Positions 39,715 through 48,583 of a DNA stretch of 49,822 bases are shown here, in pieces. This stretch comes from Opitutus sp. GAS368 (GTDB lineage Bacteria; Verrucomicrobiota; Verrucomicrobiia; Opitutales; Opitutaceae): the NCBI GenBank assembly GCA_945874455.1, contig CAMCHO010000007.1:1-49822 (forward strand), written 5' to 3'. The notes below the pieces were generated by a model. It was given only the letters and a program-made list of their open reading frames with translations, was not told the DNA's origin and did not search any database. Position numbers and translations under genes: made by a program. How positions within the stretch are numbered: the stretch's first letter is position 1; the number at the start of each line of letters is the position of its first letter.

Positions 39715-41601
39715 CTAGGGCGCGCCGGCGGCCCAACGCAGATTCTGAAATTCCGGCCTAGGTCCCAGCCACTCGGCTCCGACTTCTCTTCGCCGCTCTT
39801 CGCCCCTCTCGCGGAGCGTGAGCCGGTCTTTGGCTGCGAGGCGCAATTCCCTGATGCCTTTCCAGCCGGGGAGCGCGAGGTCGGCCGCGTTGCGAAAATC
39901 TTCCGGGGCCAGACTGATTTGCTGCCACGCCGCACCGCCGGTCAGCGCGATGGCCGCGGCGTAGCCGTCGATTCCGAGCACGAGCCGGTTGGGTTGCGCG
40001 GAGCGGACTTCGAGCACGAGTTTCGCTGCGGGGGGAGCCTGCCACCGTTCGTCGTAAATCTTGTGGGTGCGTCGCGCCCAGTGGTCGGTGGATTCGTAGG
40101 TAAACCATTCCTTTTCCCAGTCACTCGCGAAGTCCTCGATCAACAGGGAGGCGGGGGCCGTCGCCTTCACGCCCGCGGCCGCGAGTTGATCCGGCGTGGC
40201 CACGAGCATGCGTGAGGAGAGCGCAAACGCCTTCGCCGTATAGATGCCGTAGTAGTAGCCGGCTCCGGTGACTGGCTTTTCCAAGGCGTAGTGCGCGGTC
40301 GCGTACACCCACAGCGGCTTGCTGATGGTCGCCAGCGGCAGGCTCGCGCGCCACGTCCCGCCCTCCCGAATCGCGCGGGCGTGATGCCAGAAACGTGCAA
40401 TGGTGTTCTCGCGGTCGTCTTTTTCGCCCGCGAGTTGCCCCTGCTGCGTGTAGTAAATATCCACCGCCGCAGCCGTTCGTGCAGCATCCGGCGTGACCGT
40501 GAAGGTCGGCACGGCGTCCGCTGTCCTCAGGACCAACGATGCCGCGGGTGTCCGCGGTAACGTGAAGTCGCCGCGTAGGTGCTGGTCGAACCATAACAAG
40601 CCGACGACCTGAAATTCCGCCGTGTCCTGATGGCTGTGATGCGCCGAACACGTCACGCGCCACTCGGGGCTGCGGACTTCTGGCAACGCAGTCTGCAAAT
40701 CGTCGATCCGCCCGTGGAAATCGTTGGCCGGACTCAGGAACACGATGGGGCACGTGATGCGCTTGAGGCTCTGATCGTCCGTGAGGGTCGCGCGATAGAG
40801 CGGATTTACGTGGGTCCGATCGCTGACCCCGCCACAGGAGGGCGCAGCGGCCTTCACACGGGAGTCTGCGGCCGTCGTCAGGACGGTCAGCTTGCCGCCC
40901 ATGGAGTGGCCGTAGACGCCGAGCCGCTCCGGATCCACCTCGGGTTGCGCTTCCAGAAAGGTCAGGGCGCGGCGGGCACCGAGCGTGCAGAGAAACCAAG
41001 GATTGTTCCGGGGCGACTCCACGGCGTCCAAGGTCCACCCGGCCGGCGCGAGTGTCTGGAAATTATTTTTCTCATGGCGGCACGGCGCGTGGTAGGCGTC
41101 GAGCGCTCCCCAATCCGTCGTCAGCCGGTAGGCGGGATCAGCTGTTTTTCCGGCCCAGAACAGCGCCACACCTGCCGGGTTGACGGTGTAGCCCGGCGCG
41201 GCGATCCGCCCGGCCCACGCGATCGAGAGGGTCGCGTAACCGCGCTTGGCGTTGGTGAGGACGGCGCGGTAGTCGGCATATTGTCCGCCGCCATGAATCT
41301 GAACCAATCCCGGAAGCTTGGAGGGGCTTTGGGGAAATCCATAGACGGCGACCATCATCGCTTTTTGCCCTTTGAAGATCCCGATCCGGTAGCGGACCAC
41401 CCGCAGCGTAACGCCATCTTCCTGCCAAGTCTTCAGCGTCTCGACGTCGAGCGGCTCACGCCGCGGATCGAAGCCGGCCCACAGTTCCTCGAAGGTGTGC
41501 GGCGCGCGTCCGTCCTTGAGCGGCGCCAGCGTCTCGGGCTCGGCACCCCCGAGGCGCACGACCAGGGCGAACAGGAGCGCGTGGATTATTTTTTTCGGCA
41601 T
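39715..41601 (-). CDS. Secreted alpha/beta-hydrolase esterase, copy 2
   Basis: A 628-residue paralogue of the esterase at 30461. It has a signal peptide (about 1-20), N-terminal 'FEELWAGFDPRREPLDVETL' and 'VYGFPQSPSKLPGLVQIHGG', the nucleophile elbow 'GVYGHSMGG' with Ser233, probable acid region 'LSPANDFHG' and His in 'SAHHSHQDTAEFQ'. A C-terminal beta-rich half from about 370 to 628 matches copy 1 in layout but little in sequence. It is 72 bases downstream of TonB receptor 2, and its stop lies 14 bases before the sulfatase wreck. Likely deacetylates or otherwise de-esterifies the imported or surface-bound glycan; the substrate is not visible from sequence. Confidence 0.85.
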   Translation of the reverse strand: MPKKIIHALLFALVVRLGGAEPETLAPLKDGRAPHTFEELWAGFDPRREPLDVETLKTWQEDGVTLRVVRYRIGIFKGQKAMMVAVYGFPQSPSKLPGLVQIHGGGQYADYRAVLTNAKRGYATLSIAWAGRIAAPGYTVNPAGVALFWAGKTADPAYRLTTDWGALDAYHAPCRHEKNNFQTLAPAGWTLDAVESPRNNPWFLCTLGARRALTFLEAQPEVDPERLGVYGHSMGGKLTVLTTAADSRVKAAAPSCGGVSDRTHVNPLYRATLTDDQSLKRITCPIVFLSPANDFHGRIDDLQTALPEVRSPEWRVTCSAHHSHQDTAEFQVVGLLWFDQHLRGDFTLPRTPAASLVLRTADAVPTFTVTPDAARTAAAVDIYYTQQGQLAGEKDDRENTIARFWHHARAIREGGTWRASLPLATISKPLWVYATAHYALEKPVTGAGYYYGIYTAKAFALSSRMLVATPDQLAAAGVKATAPASLLIEDFASDWEKEWFTYESTDHWARRTHKIYDERWQAPPAAKLVLEVRSAQPNRLVLGIDGYAAAIALTGGAAWQQISLAPEDFRNAADLALPGWKGIRELRLAAKDRLTLRERGEERRREVGAEWLGPRPEFQNLRWAAGAP

Positions 41602-41673
41602 GATTGGTGAAGGCCGGTCTCGCTGTTTTAATTCCGCCGGATTACGTGGGCCGTGTGGCGGAAAACCGGCCGA

Positions 41674-44600
41674 CTAGAATTCAAACGTCGCTGTCAGGAC
41701 GTAATTCCGTGGGCGGCGGATTTCCCAGATAATGGGGACGATGGCATTGGTAGTGCCGTACAAGGCTTGGCTATCGTAGTCGGATTTCACGAGACGCGGC
41801 GTCTGCCAGTTGGGCAGATTCTGGATGTTGAGTTGGGTCCGAAGATTTACGTTGCCGAAGACGCGGCGCTGATAGGACACCATCGCGCCGAGGTCCCAGA
41901 ATTCCTTGCCGCTGAGTGGGCGGGAGGGGTCGATGGTCCCGACGGGTGCTCCCGCGGCGTTGGTCATGCGTTGATAACCGATGGTGTTGGCGCTGCGCCA
42001 GCGGTAGTTGCCGCCGAGGGTCCAGCCCTTGAGACGACCTTCGTTGAAGACGCGCGTGACGAGACCGTTGAACGCATATTTGCCGTTGCGCGCGGTCGTG
42101 ATCCCGCTGAGGGCTTGGTCGTCGAGGTAGCCTTTTTCCTGGGAGGCGATCTGTTGCTCGAGGAAGAGGGCATCGGCGGCGGCCTGAACCTTGGCGGTGG
42201 CATCGGCTGGATTGAGGGCGAAGATGGCAGAGGCCTGCCCAGCCTCGATCTTGCGCAGCTCGCTGGCGAATTTCTTCCACGTGCCGAGGCCCTGATACTT
42301 TGAATCGGTGTAAAGATAGGTCCCGACGGCAGCGAGATGCTTGCCCAGTTGATTCGTGTTCGTGCTGCCGGAGAGCGCGACCCGCCAGTTGCGTGAAGGG
42401 TTGAAGATGAGATTCATCTCATAGCCCTCGGCGACATAGCTCCACGTATCCGACGTATTCCCTGTATCCACGGGATAACCACCGGACTCGGCCAAGTCCT
42501 TGAAATAGGGATCGCCGGCGGTTTTATAATTCCGCAAGCGGCCGAGAATGCTGCGCGTGCCCCCGACGCTGCCGTTGGCGTTACGCGCCTGGTTATCGGC
42601 GGACGTGGTGAAGTGACTCACGCCCAGAGAAAGCCGCCCCTGCAGCAGGGATAACCGGACACCGTAGTCGACGGTTTGACCGGCTGAATTGGGGGCGGAG
42701 CGACCTAGTGGGTCGACCCAGGAAGCGTTGCCCACGGGGAGGAAGTTGTTCGAGCGGCTATAGGTCAGCGAGAGCCACGGGAAGGCATGGTAAACACCGC
42801 CGTATGTGCGCGAGATCCCATTGGCGATGATGGCGGGGACGCTGTTGTATGGGATGTTACGAGCGAGCTCGAATGACTGCTTGAGCGGATCACTCGCTGA
42901 ACCGGGGATGGCGGGATCGGCGATGGTGCGCACGGTCGGCACGCCGAAGCTTTGGGTGTTGTCTTCGCGGTAGCCCGCGACGGTGACGAGGCGACCGCCG
43001 AACCAGCGGGCCTGCCAACCGAGGGAAAGGGCATCGGCCGTGTATTTGCTCTTAATGGCATTGAGGAAAGAGATCCGGCGCAGGTTGATGGGGACCTGCT
43101 CGGCCGCGGTGGCGCCGACAAATTTCCCGTAGCTGTTGAGGAGTGAAATATTATTCAGGGTTTGGATGACATCGGGCATCACGGGCACGTTGCCGTTCAG
43201 GTAATACACGCGAGTTTGCAGGCTGTTGGTCCCGTCGAGGATGTTACTGCTCCAGCCATTCGCAGTGGGGAGGCCGACGGTGGCGAGGTTGCTCACGCGG
43301 GTGAGATCCTGCTCCGCATCCGAGCGGGTGCGCTGGTAGAGCCCGGCGAAATTATGCTGGCCGAGCCAACGGCTCCGCTGGGTGAGATCGCGTTCGTAGG
43401 AAAGGGTCGCGCGAGATTCGGCCGACCGGTTTTTTACGGGGCGATATTGGCCGCCGATCTGGCTATAGGGCACAAGATAACCGGGGTTGTTCGAGCCGTC
43501 CGGCAGGTAGCGGTTGGGATCGATGGTAACGTTGGTGAAGTTGTTCGGATCGAGCGTTTGGTTGTACAACGCGAGGTTGCCGCCCAGTTCGAGGAAAAGT
43601 CCCTCGGCGAGTTTCTGCTCGAGGAGGAGCTGGCTCCAGCGACCGTGTTGCTTGTTGGAAGGATCATCCCAAGTCCCGCCGTTGAGATTGGTGCTCTTGC
43701 TGAGTCCGAGCGCGGTCCAGGGGTCTTTCGATTGATAGTTGGCGCTGCCTTGGCCGCCAAACGTGGCGCCACCAAGGGTGCCCTGATAGCGCGTGTTCAC
43801 CATCGGGTTCGCCAACGGTAGCCCGACGATCCACGTCGGCTGGTTACCGGTGCTCTGGCCCAGCACCAATTTGGGATCGAAGTCGTTGCGTGAATCGACG
43901 AGCCCATCCGCGTCCACCACGCCGCTGGCGACGGGAATGCTGTTCCCCTTGGCATCGACATAAGGCCGCGTCGCGGTCCATTGCTGGCCGGCTGGCAGGA
44001 ATTCAATCGTTGGTTTTCCCGAAGCGGCCCAGCGCAGCACGCTGCCGTCGAAGCCCCACACCAAACTCGAGGCGTTGGTGCCGAGGGAGTAGCTCTCGTG
44101 GTTGAAGGTGAGCTTGGTGTTGGCCAACGGTTTGGCGGTTACGCTCAAGGTCAAACGCTCCTGATTCTTGCCTTCGTAGCGCCGAAACTCGCGGGCTTGA
44201 TCGTGCAATAGGTTGAGCCGGAAACCCAACTTATCCTTGATCAAGGGTTGGTTGTGGTCGATGGCGATGCGCCGCGAGCCATTGGTATCGGCCTGCGTTT
44301 GCACCTCGGTTTTTCGCCGCTTTAATTCTGCGCGTTTTGTGGTGGTGACGGCGGTTCCTTGGGGATTGCCGACGCCGATGAGCAGAGCGTTCGGCCCGAG
44401 CGAGAGCGTGATGCGCTCAAGATTGTAATTATCGGTGGGCTCCAGAGCGTTGAAAAAATCGTGCGAGATCGATTGGTTGCCAGCGTTGGTGTTGAAGCCA
44501 CGAATCGAGTAAGATTGGCCAGTGCCATAGCGCATTTGTGTGCCGGACGCGCGATTGGCATCGGTGTTGTCGCCTTCGGTGGCGTCGACGCTCGGTGTAT

Positions 44601-44901
44601 AAAGAAGCGCTTGGTCAAAGGAATTGACGCCGAGATCGCGCAGGAATTCCGGGGTGAGAATTGAGAGCGAGGCCCCGACATCGCGGAGGTTGGTGCGCAT
44701 GCGCGTGCCGGCGAGCGTCTCGGTGGCGGCGTAGCCATTGTCCTTCTCGGAAGAGACTTCGAAGGGGGTGAGCAGGATGGCGTCGGTTGATGCGGGCTTA
44801 AGCGGAGCAGTCGGGACCGACTGAGCTAGGGCGATGTTGGCGAGCGTGAGGCAAGCAGCGATGACGGTGGTCACGTTCGCGGTTGTGGTAGGGGTTTTCA
44901 T
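41674..44901 (-). CDS. Large TonB-dependent receptor without STN domain
   Basis: The 1075-residue product from ATG 44901 has a signal peptide (about 1-26, 'VIAACLTLANIALAQ'), the plug-opening motif 'ILLTPFEVSSEKDNGYAA', 'ETLAGTRMRTNLRDVGAS' and 'YSIRGFNTNAGNQSISHDFF', and 'LERITLSLGPNALLIGVGNPQ'. The very long barrel has a C-terminus 'YVLTATFEF' ending in Phe. It is a clear paralogue of the STN receptor over plug and barrel (for example 'FWDLGAMVSY' against 'FWDLGLMASY') but lacks the STN domain, so it transports without signalling. GTG 44931 is possible but would spoil the signal peptide. A 14-bp palindrome lies just upstream. Confidence 0.93.
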   Translation of the reverse strand: MKTPTTTANVTTVIAACLTLANIALAQSVPTAPLKPASTDAILLTPFEVSSEKDNGYAATETLAGTRMRTNLRDVGASLSILTPEFLRDLGVNSFDQALLYTPSVDATEGDNTDANRASGTQMRYGTGQSYSIRGFNTNAGNQSISHDFFNALEPTDNYNLERITLSLGPNALLIGVGNPQGTAVTTTKRAELKRRKTEVQTQADTNGSRRIAIDHNQPLIKDKLGFRLNLLHDQAREFRRYEGKNQERLTLSVTAKPLANTKLTFNHESYSLGTNASSLVWGFDGSVLRWAASGKPTIEFLPAGQQWTATRPYVDAKGNSIPVASGVVDADGLVDSRNDFDPKLVLGQSTGNQPTWIVGLPLANPMVNTRYQGTLGGATFGGQGSANYQSKDPWTALGLSKSTNLNGGTWDDPSNKQHGRWSQLLLEQKLAEGLFLELGGNLALYNQTLDPNNFTNVTIDPNRYLPDGSNNPGYLVPYSQIGGQYRPVKNRSAESRATLSYERDLTQRSRWLGQHNFAGLYQRTRSDAEQDLTRVSNLATVGLPTANGWSSNILDGTNSLQTRVYYLNGNVPVMPDVIQTLNNISLLNSYGKFVGATAAEQVPINLRRISFLNAIKSKYTADALSLGWQARWFGGRLVTVAGYREDNTQSFGVPTVRTIADPAIPGSASDPLKQSFELARNIPYNSVPAIIANGISRTYGGVYHAFPWLSLTYSRSNNFLPVGNASWVDPLGRSAPNSAGQTVDYGVRLSLLQGRLSLGVSHFTTSADNQARNANGSVGGTRSILGRLRNYKTAGDPYFKDLAESGGYPVDTGNTSDTWSYVAEGYEMNLIFNPSRNWRVALSGSTNTNQLGKHLAAVGTYLYTDSKYQGLGTWKKFASELRKIEAGQASAIFALNPADATAKVQAAADALFLEQQIASQEKGYLDDQALSGITTARNGKYAFNGLVTRVFNEGRLKGWTLGGNYRWRSANTIGYQRMTNAAGAPVGTIDPSRPLSGKEFWDLGAMVSYQRRVFGNVNLRTQLNIQNLPNWQTPRLVKSDYDSQALYGTTNAIVPIIWEIRRPRNYVLTATFEF

Positions 44902-44917
44902 AGGAGATGGGGATCGG

Positions 44918-44931
44918 GTGCTTCGAAGCAC
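44918..44931. promoter_or_regulatory. 14-bp perfect palindrome upstream of TonB receptor 2
   Basis: GTGCTTCGAAGCAC is its own reverse complement and ends 16 bases before the receptor ATG at 44901. It could be an operator for a dimeric regulator or a hairpin in the leader. A second small hairpin (arms 44969-44973 and 44978-44982) lies further upstream. Function is not shown. Confidence 0.35.
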
Positions 44932-45106
44932 GGGTGCCTCGGTAAAGGGGGATACGAACGGGAGTGATGGACTCGTCAGTCCGACACCTGAGAGCCAAAC
45001 TGGAGCTGCGGCGGCTCGTCGCCGGGTAATGTGGTGACGTGCGGCGCGCTCAGCGGGGCGCTAAGGACTGACGTGACAGGTTTCATGGGTTGGTTGCAAG
45101 GTGGGT
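44932..45106 (-). promoter_or_regulatory. Spacer between sulfatase E and TonB receptor 2
   Basis: About 205 bases separate the sulfatase E stop from the receptor ATG (counting the palindrome above). This is the longest gene-free stretch in the right half without a recognisable gene remnant, so a promoter for the receptor-esterase unit is expected here. No -33/-7 motif was identified with confidence. Confidence 0.3.
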
Positions 45107-46639
45107 TTACTTGGCCGCTTTCGCATTTCGTTTCTTCGCTGCTCTGGAGGCATCCGGGCTGGGCGGAGATTGCGGGTCCATGCGTTTGAGCATGGCTTCA
45201 TCCGGGCCTCCGCCAAATTGCTTCCAGTAGAGCTCCTTCATGGGATTCATCTTCGGGGCGGCGACGTTTTCATTCACGAGCAGGGGCTGCACATCGGTCC
45301 ACCATTGTTCATAGGTGGCGCGGAGGCTCGCAACGACGGCGGGGTGCTCGGCGATAACATTGTTTGTTTCGCCTGGATCGGCCTTGAGGTCGTAGAGTTC
45401 GGCGTTGTTCACCAGCGTGAAACGCGAGTTCTGGATGGAGCACTTGGTGTATTTGGACTCCGCCGCCATGCCCTTGGCCCAGCGGCCGACGTGATGCACG
45501 AGCGTGCGGTCCGCCCACTCGGCCTGGTGATTCTTGAGCAGAGGGAGGAGACTCCGGCCTTCGACTTGTTGCTTCACCTCAGCGGACAGTGTCGCACCGG
45601 TGATCTCGGCGAGCGTGGGGAAGAGATCGAGGTGTGCGCTGAGCGCATCGCACTCCACGCCGGCGGGGATGCCGCCGGTGGGCCAGCGGAAGAACGCCGG
45701 CGAGCGTGAGCCCCCCTGATACGGCGTGACTTTGCTGCCCCTCATGCCGGCGTTGAAGATCTTGCACGCCTGCGCGAAGCCGCCGTTGTCGGTGCCGAGG
45801 TAGATGACCAGCGTGTTTTCCGCGATGCCCCACGCCTTTAGCTTAGTGAGCAGGGCGCCGAAGTTCGTGTCGATGTTCTCGATCATACCGAAGAACTTCG
45901 CGACGTCCTCCGACACGCCGGGTTTGCCGAGATAGTGCTGATAGTATGCTTCCGGTAGGACCCACGGACCGTGCGCTGCATTGAGCGGGATGTAGGCGAA
46001 GAAGGGCTGCTTCGCCGCGCGCTTGGCATCCATCCACTTGATGGCTTGGGCGAAAAACAGGTCGGTGCAATAGCCCTTGGTCTTCTCCCATTTCCCGTTG
46101 TGCCAGAGCGCCGGGTCGATGTTCGTATTGCCGGGCGCGTCGCCACAAGAGCCCGGATACGTCTGCCCGATGCCGCCGCCACCGTGGATATAGACTTCAT
46201 CGAATCCACGATTTTCGGGCCGATACGCTTCCTCGTCTCCGAGGTGCCACTTGCCAAAAATCCCTGACGTGTAGCCGACCGTCTTGAGCATCTGCGGCAG
46301 GGTGACGGTCTTCAGGTTCATGCGCTCACGTTCCAAGATGGTGTGCGTCACGCCGTTTTTGAACTCATGCCGTCCGCTCATCAGCGCTGCGCGAGTCGGC
46401 GAGCACGTTGAGCTCACATGGAACTGCGTGAGGAGCGTGCTTTGCTGCTTGAACGCATCTACCGACGGCGTGCGCATGATGGGATTGCCCAGGCAGGCAT
46501 AGTCGCCGTAGCCCGCATCGTCGGGCATCACGAGGATGATATTGGGCCGGGCCGAGGGCGCAGCCGCGGCCGTCGGCACAGGCAAGGCCGCCAGCGCGGC
46601 GAGCAGGACGGCGAAGGCGAACGCACGTAGGAGATTCAT
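45107..46639 (-). CDS. Sulfatase E (S1 family, 'HGGGGIGQ' group), secreted, Lys-rich tail
   Basis: The product has 510 residues from ATG 46639, which opens a signal peptide (about 1-27, 'AFAVLLAALAALPVPTAAAA'); the frame is open upstream only by chance. Motifs are 'NIILVMPDDAGYGDYACLGN', formylglycine 'TCSPTR' with Cys79 (CxPTR variant), 'GKWHLGDEEAYRPENRGFDE', 'YIHGGGGIGQTYPGSCGDAP', 'IPLNAAHGPW', 'GTDNGGFAQACKIFNAGMRG', and 'LYDLKADPGETNN'. It ends 'RAAKKRNAKAAK'. It is the closest relative of sulfatase G: the shared 'PGSCGDAPGNT' and 'THTILERERM' blocks show a tandem duplication. It follows sulfatase F by 26 bases. Confidence 0.95.
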   Translation of the reverse strand: MNLLRAFAFAVLLAALAALPVPTAAAAPSARPNIILVMPDDAGYGDYACLGNPIMRTPSVDAFKQQSTLLTQFHVSSTCSPTRAALMSGRHEFKNGVTHTILERERMNLKTVTLPQMLKTVGYTSGIFGKWHLGDEEAYRPENRGFDEVYIHGGGGIGQTYPGSCGDAPGNTNIDPALWHNGKWEKTKGYCTDLFFAQAIKWMDAKRAAKQPFFAYIPLNAAHGPWVLPEAYYQHYLGKPGVSEDVAKFFGMIENIDTNFGALLTKLKAWGIAENTLVIYLGTDNGGFAQACKIFNAGMRGSKVTPYQGGSRSPAFFRWPTGGIPAGVECDALSAHLDLFPTLAEITGATLSAEVKQQVEGRSLLPLLKNHQAEWADRTLVHHVGRWAKGMAAESKYTKCSIQNSRFTLVNNAELYDLKADPGETNNVIAEHPAVVASLRATYEQWWTDVQPLLVNENVAAPKMNPMKELYWKQFGGGPDEAMLKRMDPQSPPSPDASRAAKKRNAKAAK

Positions 46640-46665
46640 GTTTGGGAGGGCTCGGGCTGAATCGC

Positions 46666-48552
46666 TCAAGGGAGTTTGGTGACGACGGCGTAGTAGGCGC
46701 CCACTTCGTGGCCATCGGCGGTGCGAAAGACCGGGGCGAGTTGGTGGGAGCCAGCGGCGAGCGTTGTTGCGAAGGTGACGGCGGTGTCGGTGGCACGGAC
46801 TGGCACGGAGGCGAGGTCGCGGCCGTCGACGCGGAGCGTGGCGGTCGTCGCGGGGATCGCGACGCCGGTGCGGGCGCGGAAGGCGATGTCGGAGCCGGGG
46901 ACATTCGCACCCGGGGGCAGGGCGGCAGTGATGGGGTGGTTGGCTTCGACGGGCCAGCGGCGCACAGTGATTTCGTAGCGGCCGACGGTCACGACTTTCA
47001 CCGCCCAGTGGCCGGCGTGGACGGACTTCGCGGCGATGGCGTTGGCGGGACCGACGGCGGCTTTGGAGCTTTGGTTTTTCCCAGCGGCTGGGCGGGCGAG
47101 AGCAAAACCATCGCCTTCGCGGATGTGCTGCTGGTTCCACGGCGGGAGCGCTTCCTGAATCCAGTCGTGGCCGGTGAGACTCACGACGGGATGCTCGGGA
47201 TGACCGAGGTAAATCTCGGTGGTCTGCGCGAAGGTCGGCTCCAGCTCGGCCCACCACGCTTCGTAGAACGCACGCATTTTGGCGGCGCGCGCGGGTTGTT
47301 CGGCGAAGATATTCCGCTGCTGGCCGGGGTCGGCCTTGATATCGTAGAGTTCGCTGCCGTTGATGAGGCGCCAGGGGCCAGACATGACGGCGGACTGTTT
47401 CCATTTCACGGGATCGCGCTCGCGCTGCGAATCGGTGACGAGCATGCGCTCGTGCGGCCACGCGGTGGTGTTCGCGGCGGGATCGAGGAGCGGGCGAATG
47501 GAGCGGCCGTCGAACTTGAGGCCGGCGGGAGTGAGCGCGCCGGTGACGTCGAGGAGCGTGGGCACGATGTCCACGGCATGGCTGAGCGTGTCGCTGACGT
47601 GCGGTTTGGTCCAACCGGCGGCGGGCCAGTGGGCGAGGAGCGGGACGCGGTGGCCGCCCTCGTATTCGCTGCCTTTTTTTCCGCGCATGCCGGCGTTGAA
47701 GATTTTTTCGCCGGTGGCGGTGCCGTTGTCGGTGGTGAAAATGAAGAGCGTGTTATCGGCGATCCCGAGCTCACGCAGGAGCGCGCGGGTGGTGCCGACG
47801 TTGTCGTCGATGTTGGTGATCATACCGAAGAACGCGGCGAGTTCGGGGGTCTGCTGCGGATAGAGGTCGAGGTAGTTTTGCGGAGCGTGAAACGGGCTGT
47901 GCGGCGCGTTGAGCGCGATGTAGGCGAAGAAGGGTTTTTTGGCGGCGGCTTGCTCGCGGATGAAGCGGTGCGCCTCGGCGAAAAACACGTCGGTGCAAAA
48001 ACCCTTGGCGGCGACGATGCGGCCGTTGTGAAAATAACTGCCGTCGAAGTAGGAGTTGTCCCAGAGATCGGGCGTCTGGCCGACCCCGCCGCCGCCGTGA
48101 TAGTAGACCTCGGTGAAACCGCGGTCTTGCGGGCGGTAGGGGTAGTTGTCGCCGAGGTGCCACTTGCCGAACAGGCCGGTGGCGTAGCCGTGGGCTTTGA
48201 GCAACTGGCCGACGGTGATCTCGTTTTCGCGCAGCATGGAGCGGCCGTTGACGGTGTGCCACACGCCGGTGCGGTTGGTCCAGTGGCCGGTGAGCAGCGC
48301 GGAGCGCGTGGGCGAGCAGGTGGGCGCGACGTGGTAGTCTTTGAGTTGCGAAGACTCGGTGGCGAGCCGGTCAAGGTGTGGCGTCTTGACGATGGGATTG
48401 CCCGTGAAGCCGAGATCGCCGTAGCCCTGATCGTCGGTGATGACGAAGACGATGTTGGGCTTTGTCGTAGGCGCGGCTGCCGCCGCGACAGCGGCGGAGA
48501 GGGGGAGAAGGAGGGAAAGAGAGAGGGGGAGAAGGGAGCGGAGGCGGGACAT
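46666..48552 (-). CDS. Sulfatase F (S1 family) with extra C-terminal beta domain, secreted
   Basis: The product has 628 residues from ATG 48552 (signal peptide about 1-27, 'SRLRSLLPLSLSLLLPLSAA'). It has 'NIVFVITDDQGYGDLGFTGN', formylglycine 'TCSPTR' with Cys79, 'GKWHLGDNYPYRPQDRGFTE', 'YYHGGGGVGQTPDLWDN', 'IALNAPHSPFHAPQNY', 'IFTTDNGTATGEKIFNAGMRG' and 'LYDIKADPGQQRN'. After the catalytic part (about 490) comes a beta-rich extension of about 130 residues ('AVKVVTVGRYEITVRRWPVE'...'SHQLAPVF'), absent from E and G, that resembles a carbohydrate-binding or accessory domain. It lies between E and G in a three-sulfatase run, 31 bases after G. Confidence 0.95.
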   Translation of the reverse strand: MSRLRSLLPLSLSLLLPLSAAVAAAAAPTTKPNIVFVITDDQGYGDLGFTGNPIVKTPHLDRLATESSQLKDYHVAPTCSPTRSALLTGHWTNRTGVWHTVNGRSMLRENEITVGQLLKAHGYATGLFGKWHLGDNYPYRPQDRGFTEVYYHGGGGVGQTPDLWDNSYFDGSYFHNGRIVAAKGFCTDVFFAEAHRFIREQAAAKKPFFAYIALNAPHSPFHAPQNYLDLYPQQTPELAAFFGMITNIDDNVGTTRALLRELGIADNTLFIFTTDNGTATGEKIFNAGMRGKKGSEYEGGHRVPLLAHWPAAGWTKPHVSDTLSHAVDIVPTLLDVTGALTPAGLKFDGRSIRPLLDPAANTTAWPHERMLVTDSQRERDPVKWKQSAVMSGPWRLINGSELYDIKADPGQQRNIFAEQPARAAKMRAFYEAWWAELEPTFAQTTEIYLGHPEHPVVSLTGHDWIQEALPPWNQQHIREGDGFALARPAAGKNQSSKAAVGPANAIAAKSVHAGHWAVKVVTVGRYEITVRRWPVEANHPITAALPPGANVPGSDIAFRARTGVAIPATTATLRVDGRDLASVPVRATDTAVTFATTLAAGSHQLAPVFRTADGHEVGAYYAVVTKLP

Positions 48553-48583
48553 GGGGGGATTGAAAGGAGCGCCTGGGGGTGGT

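Noticed and set aside
46640-47614. In-frame upstream extension of sulfatase E making an 835-residue protein
   Set aside because: The added part is an Arg-rich off-frame reading of sulfatase F; the ATG at 46639 opens a clear signal peptide.
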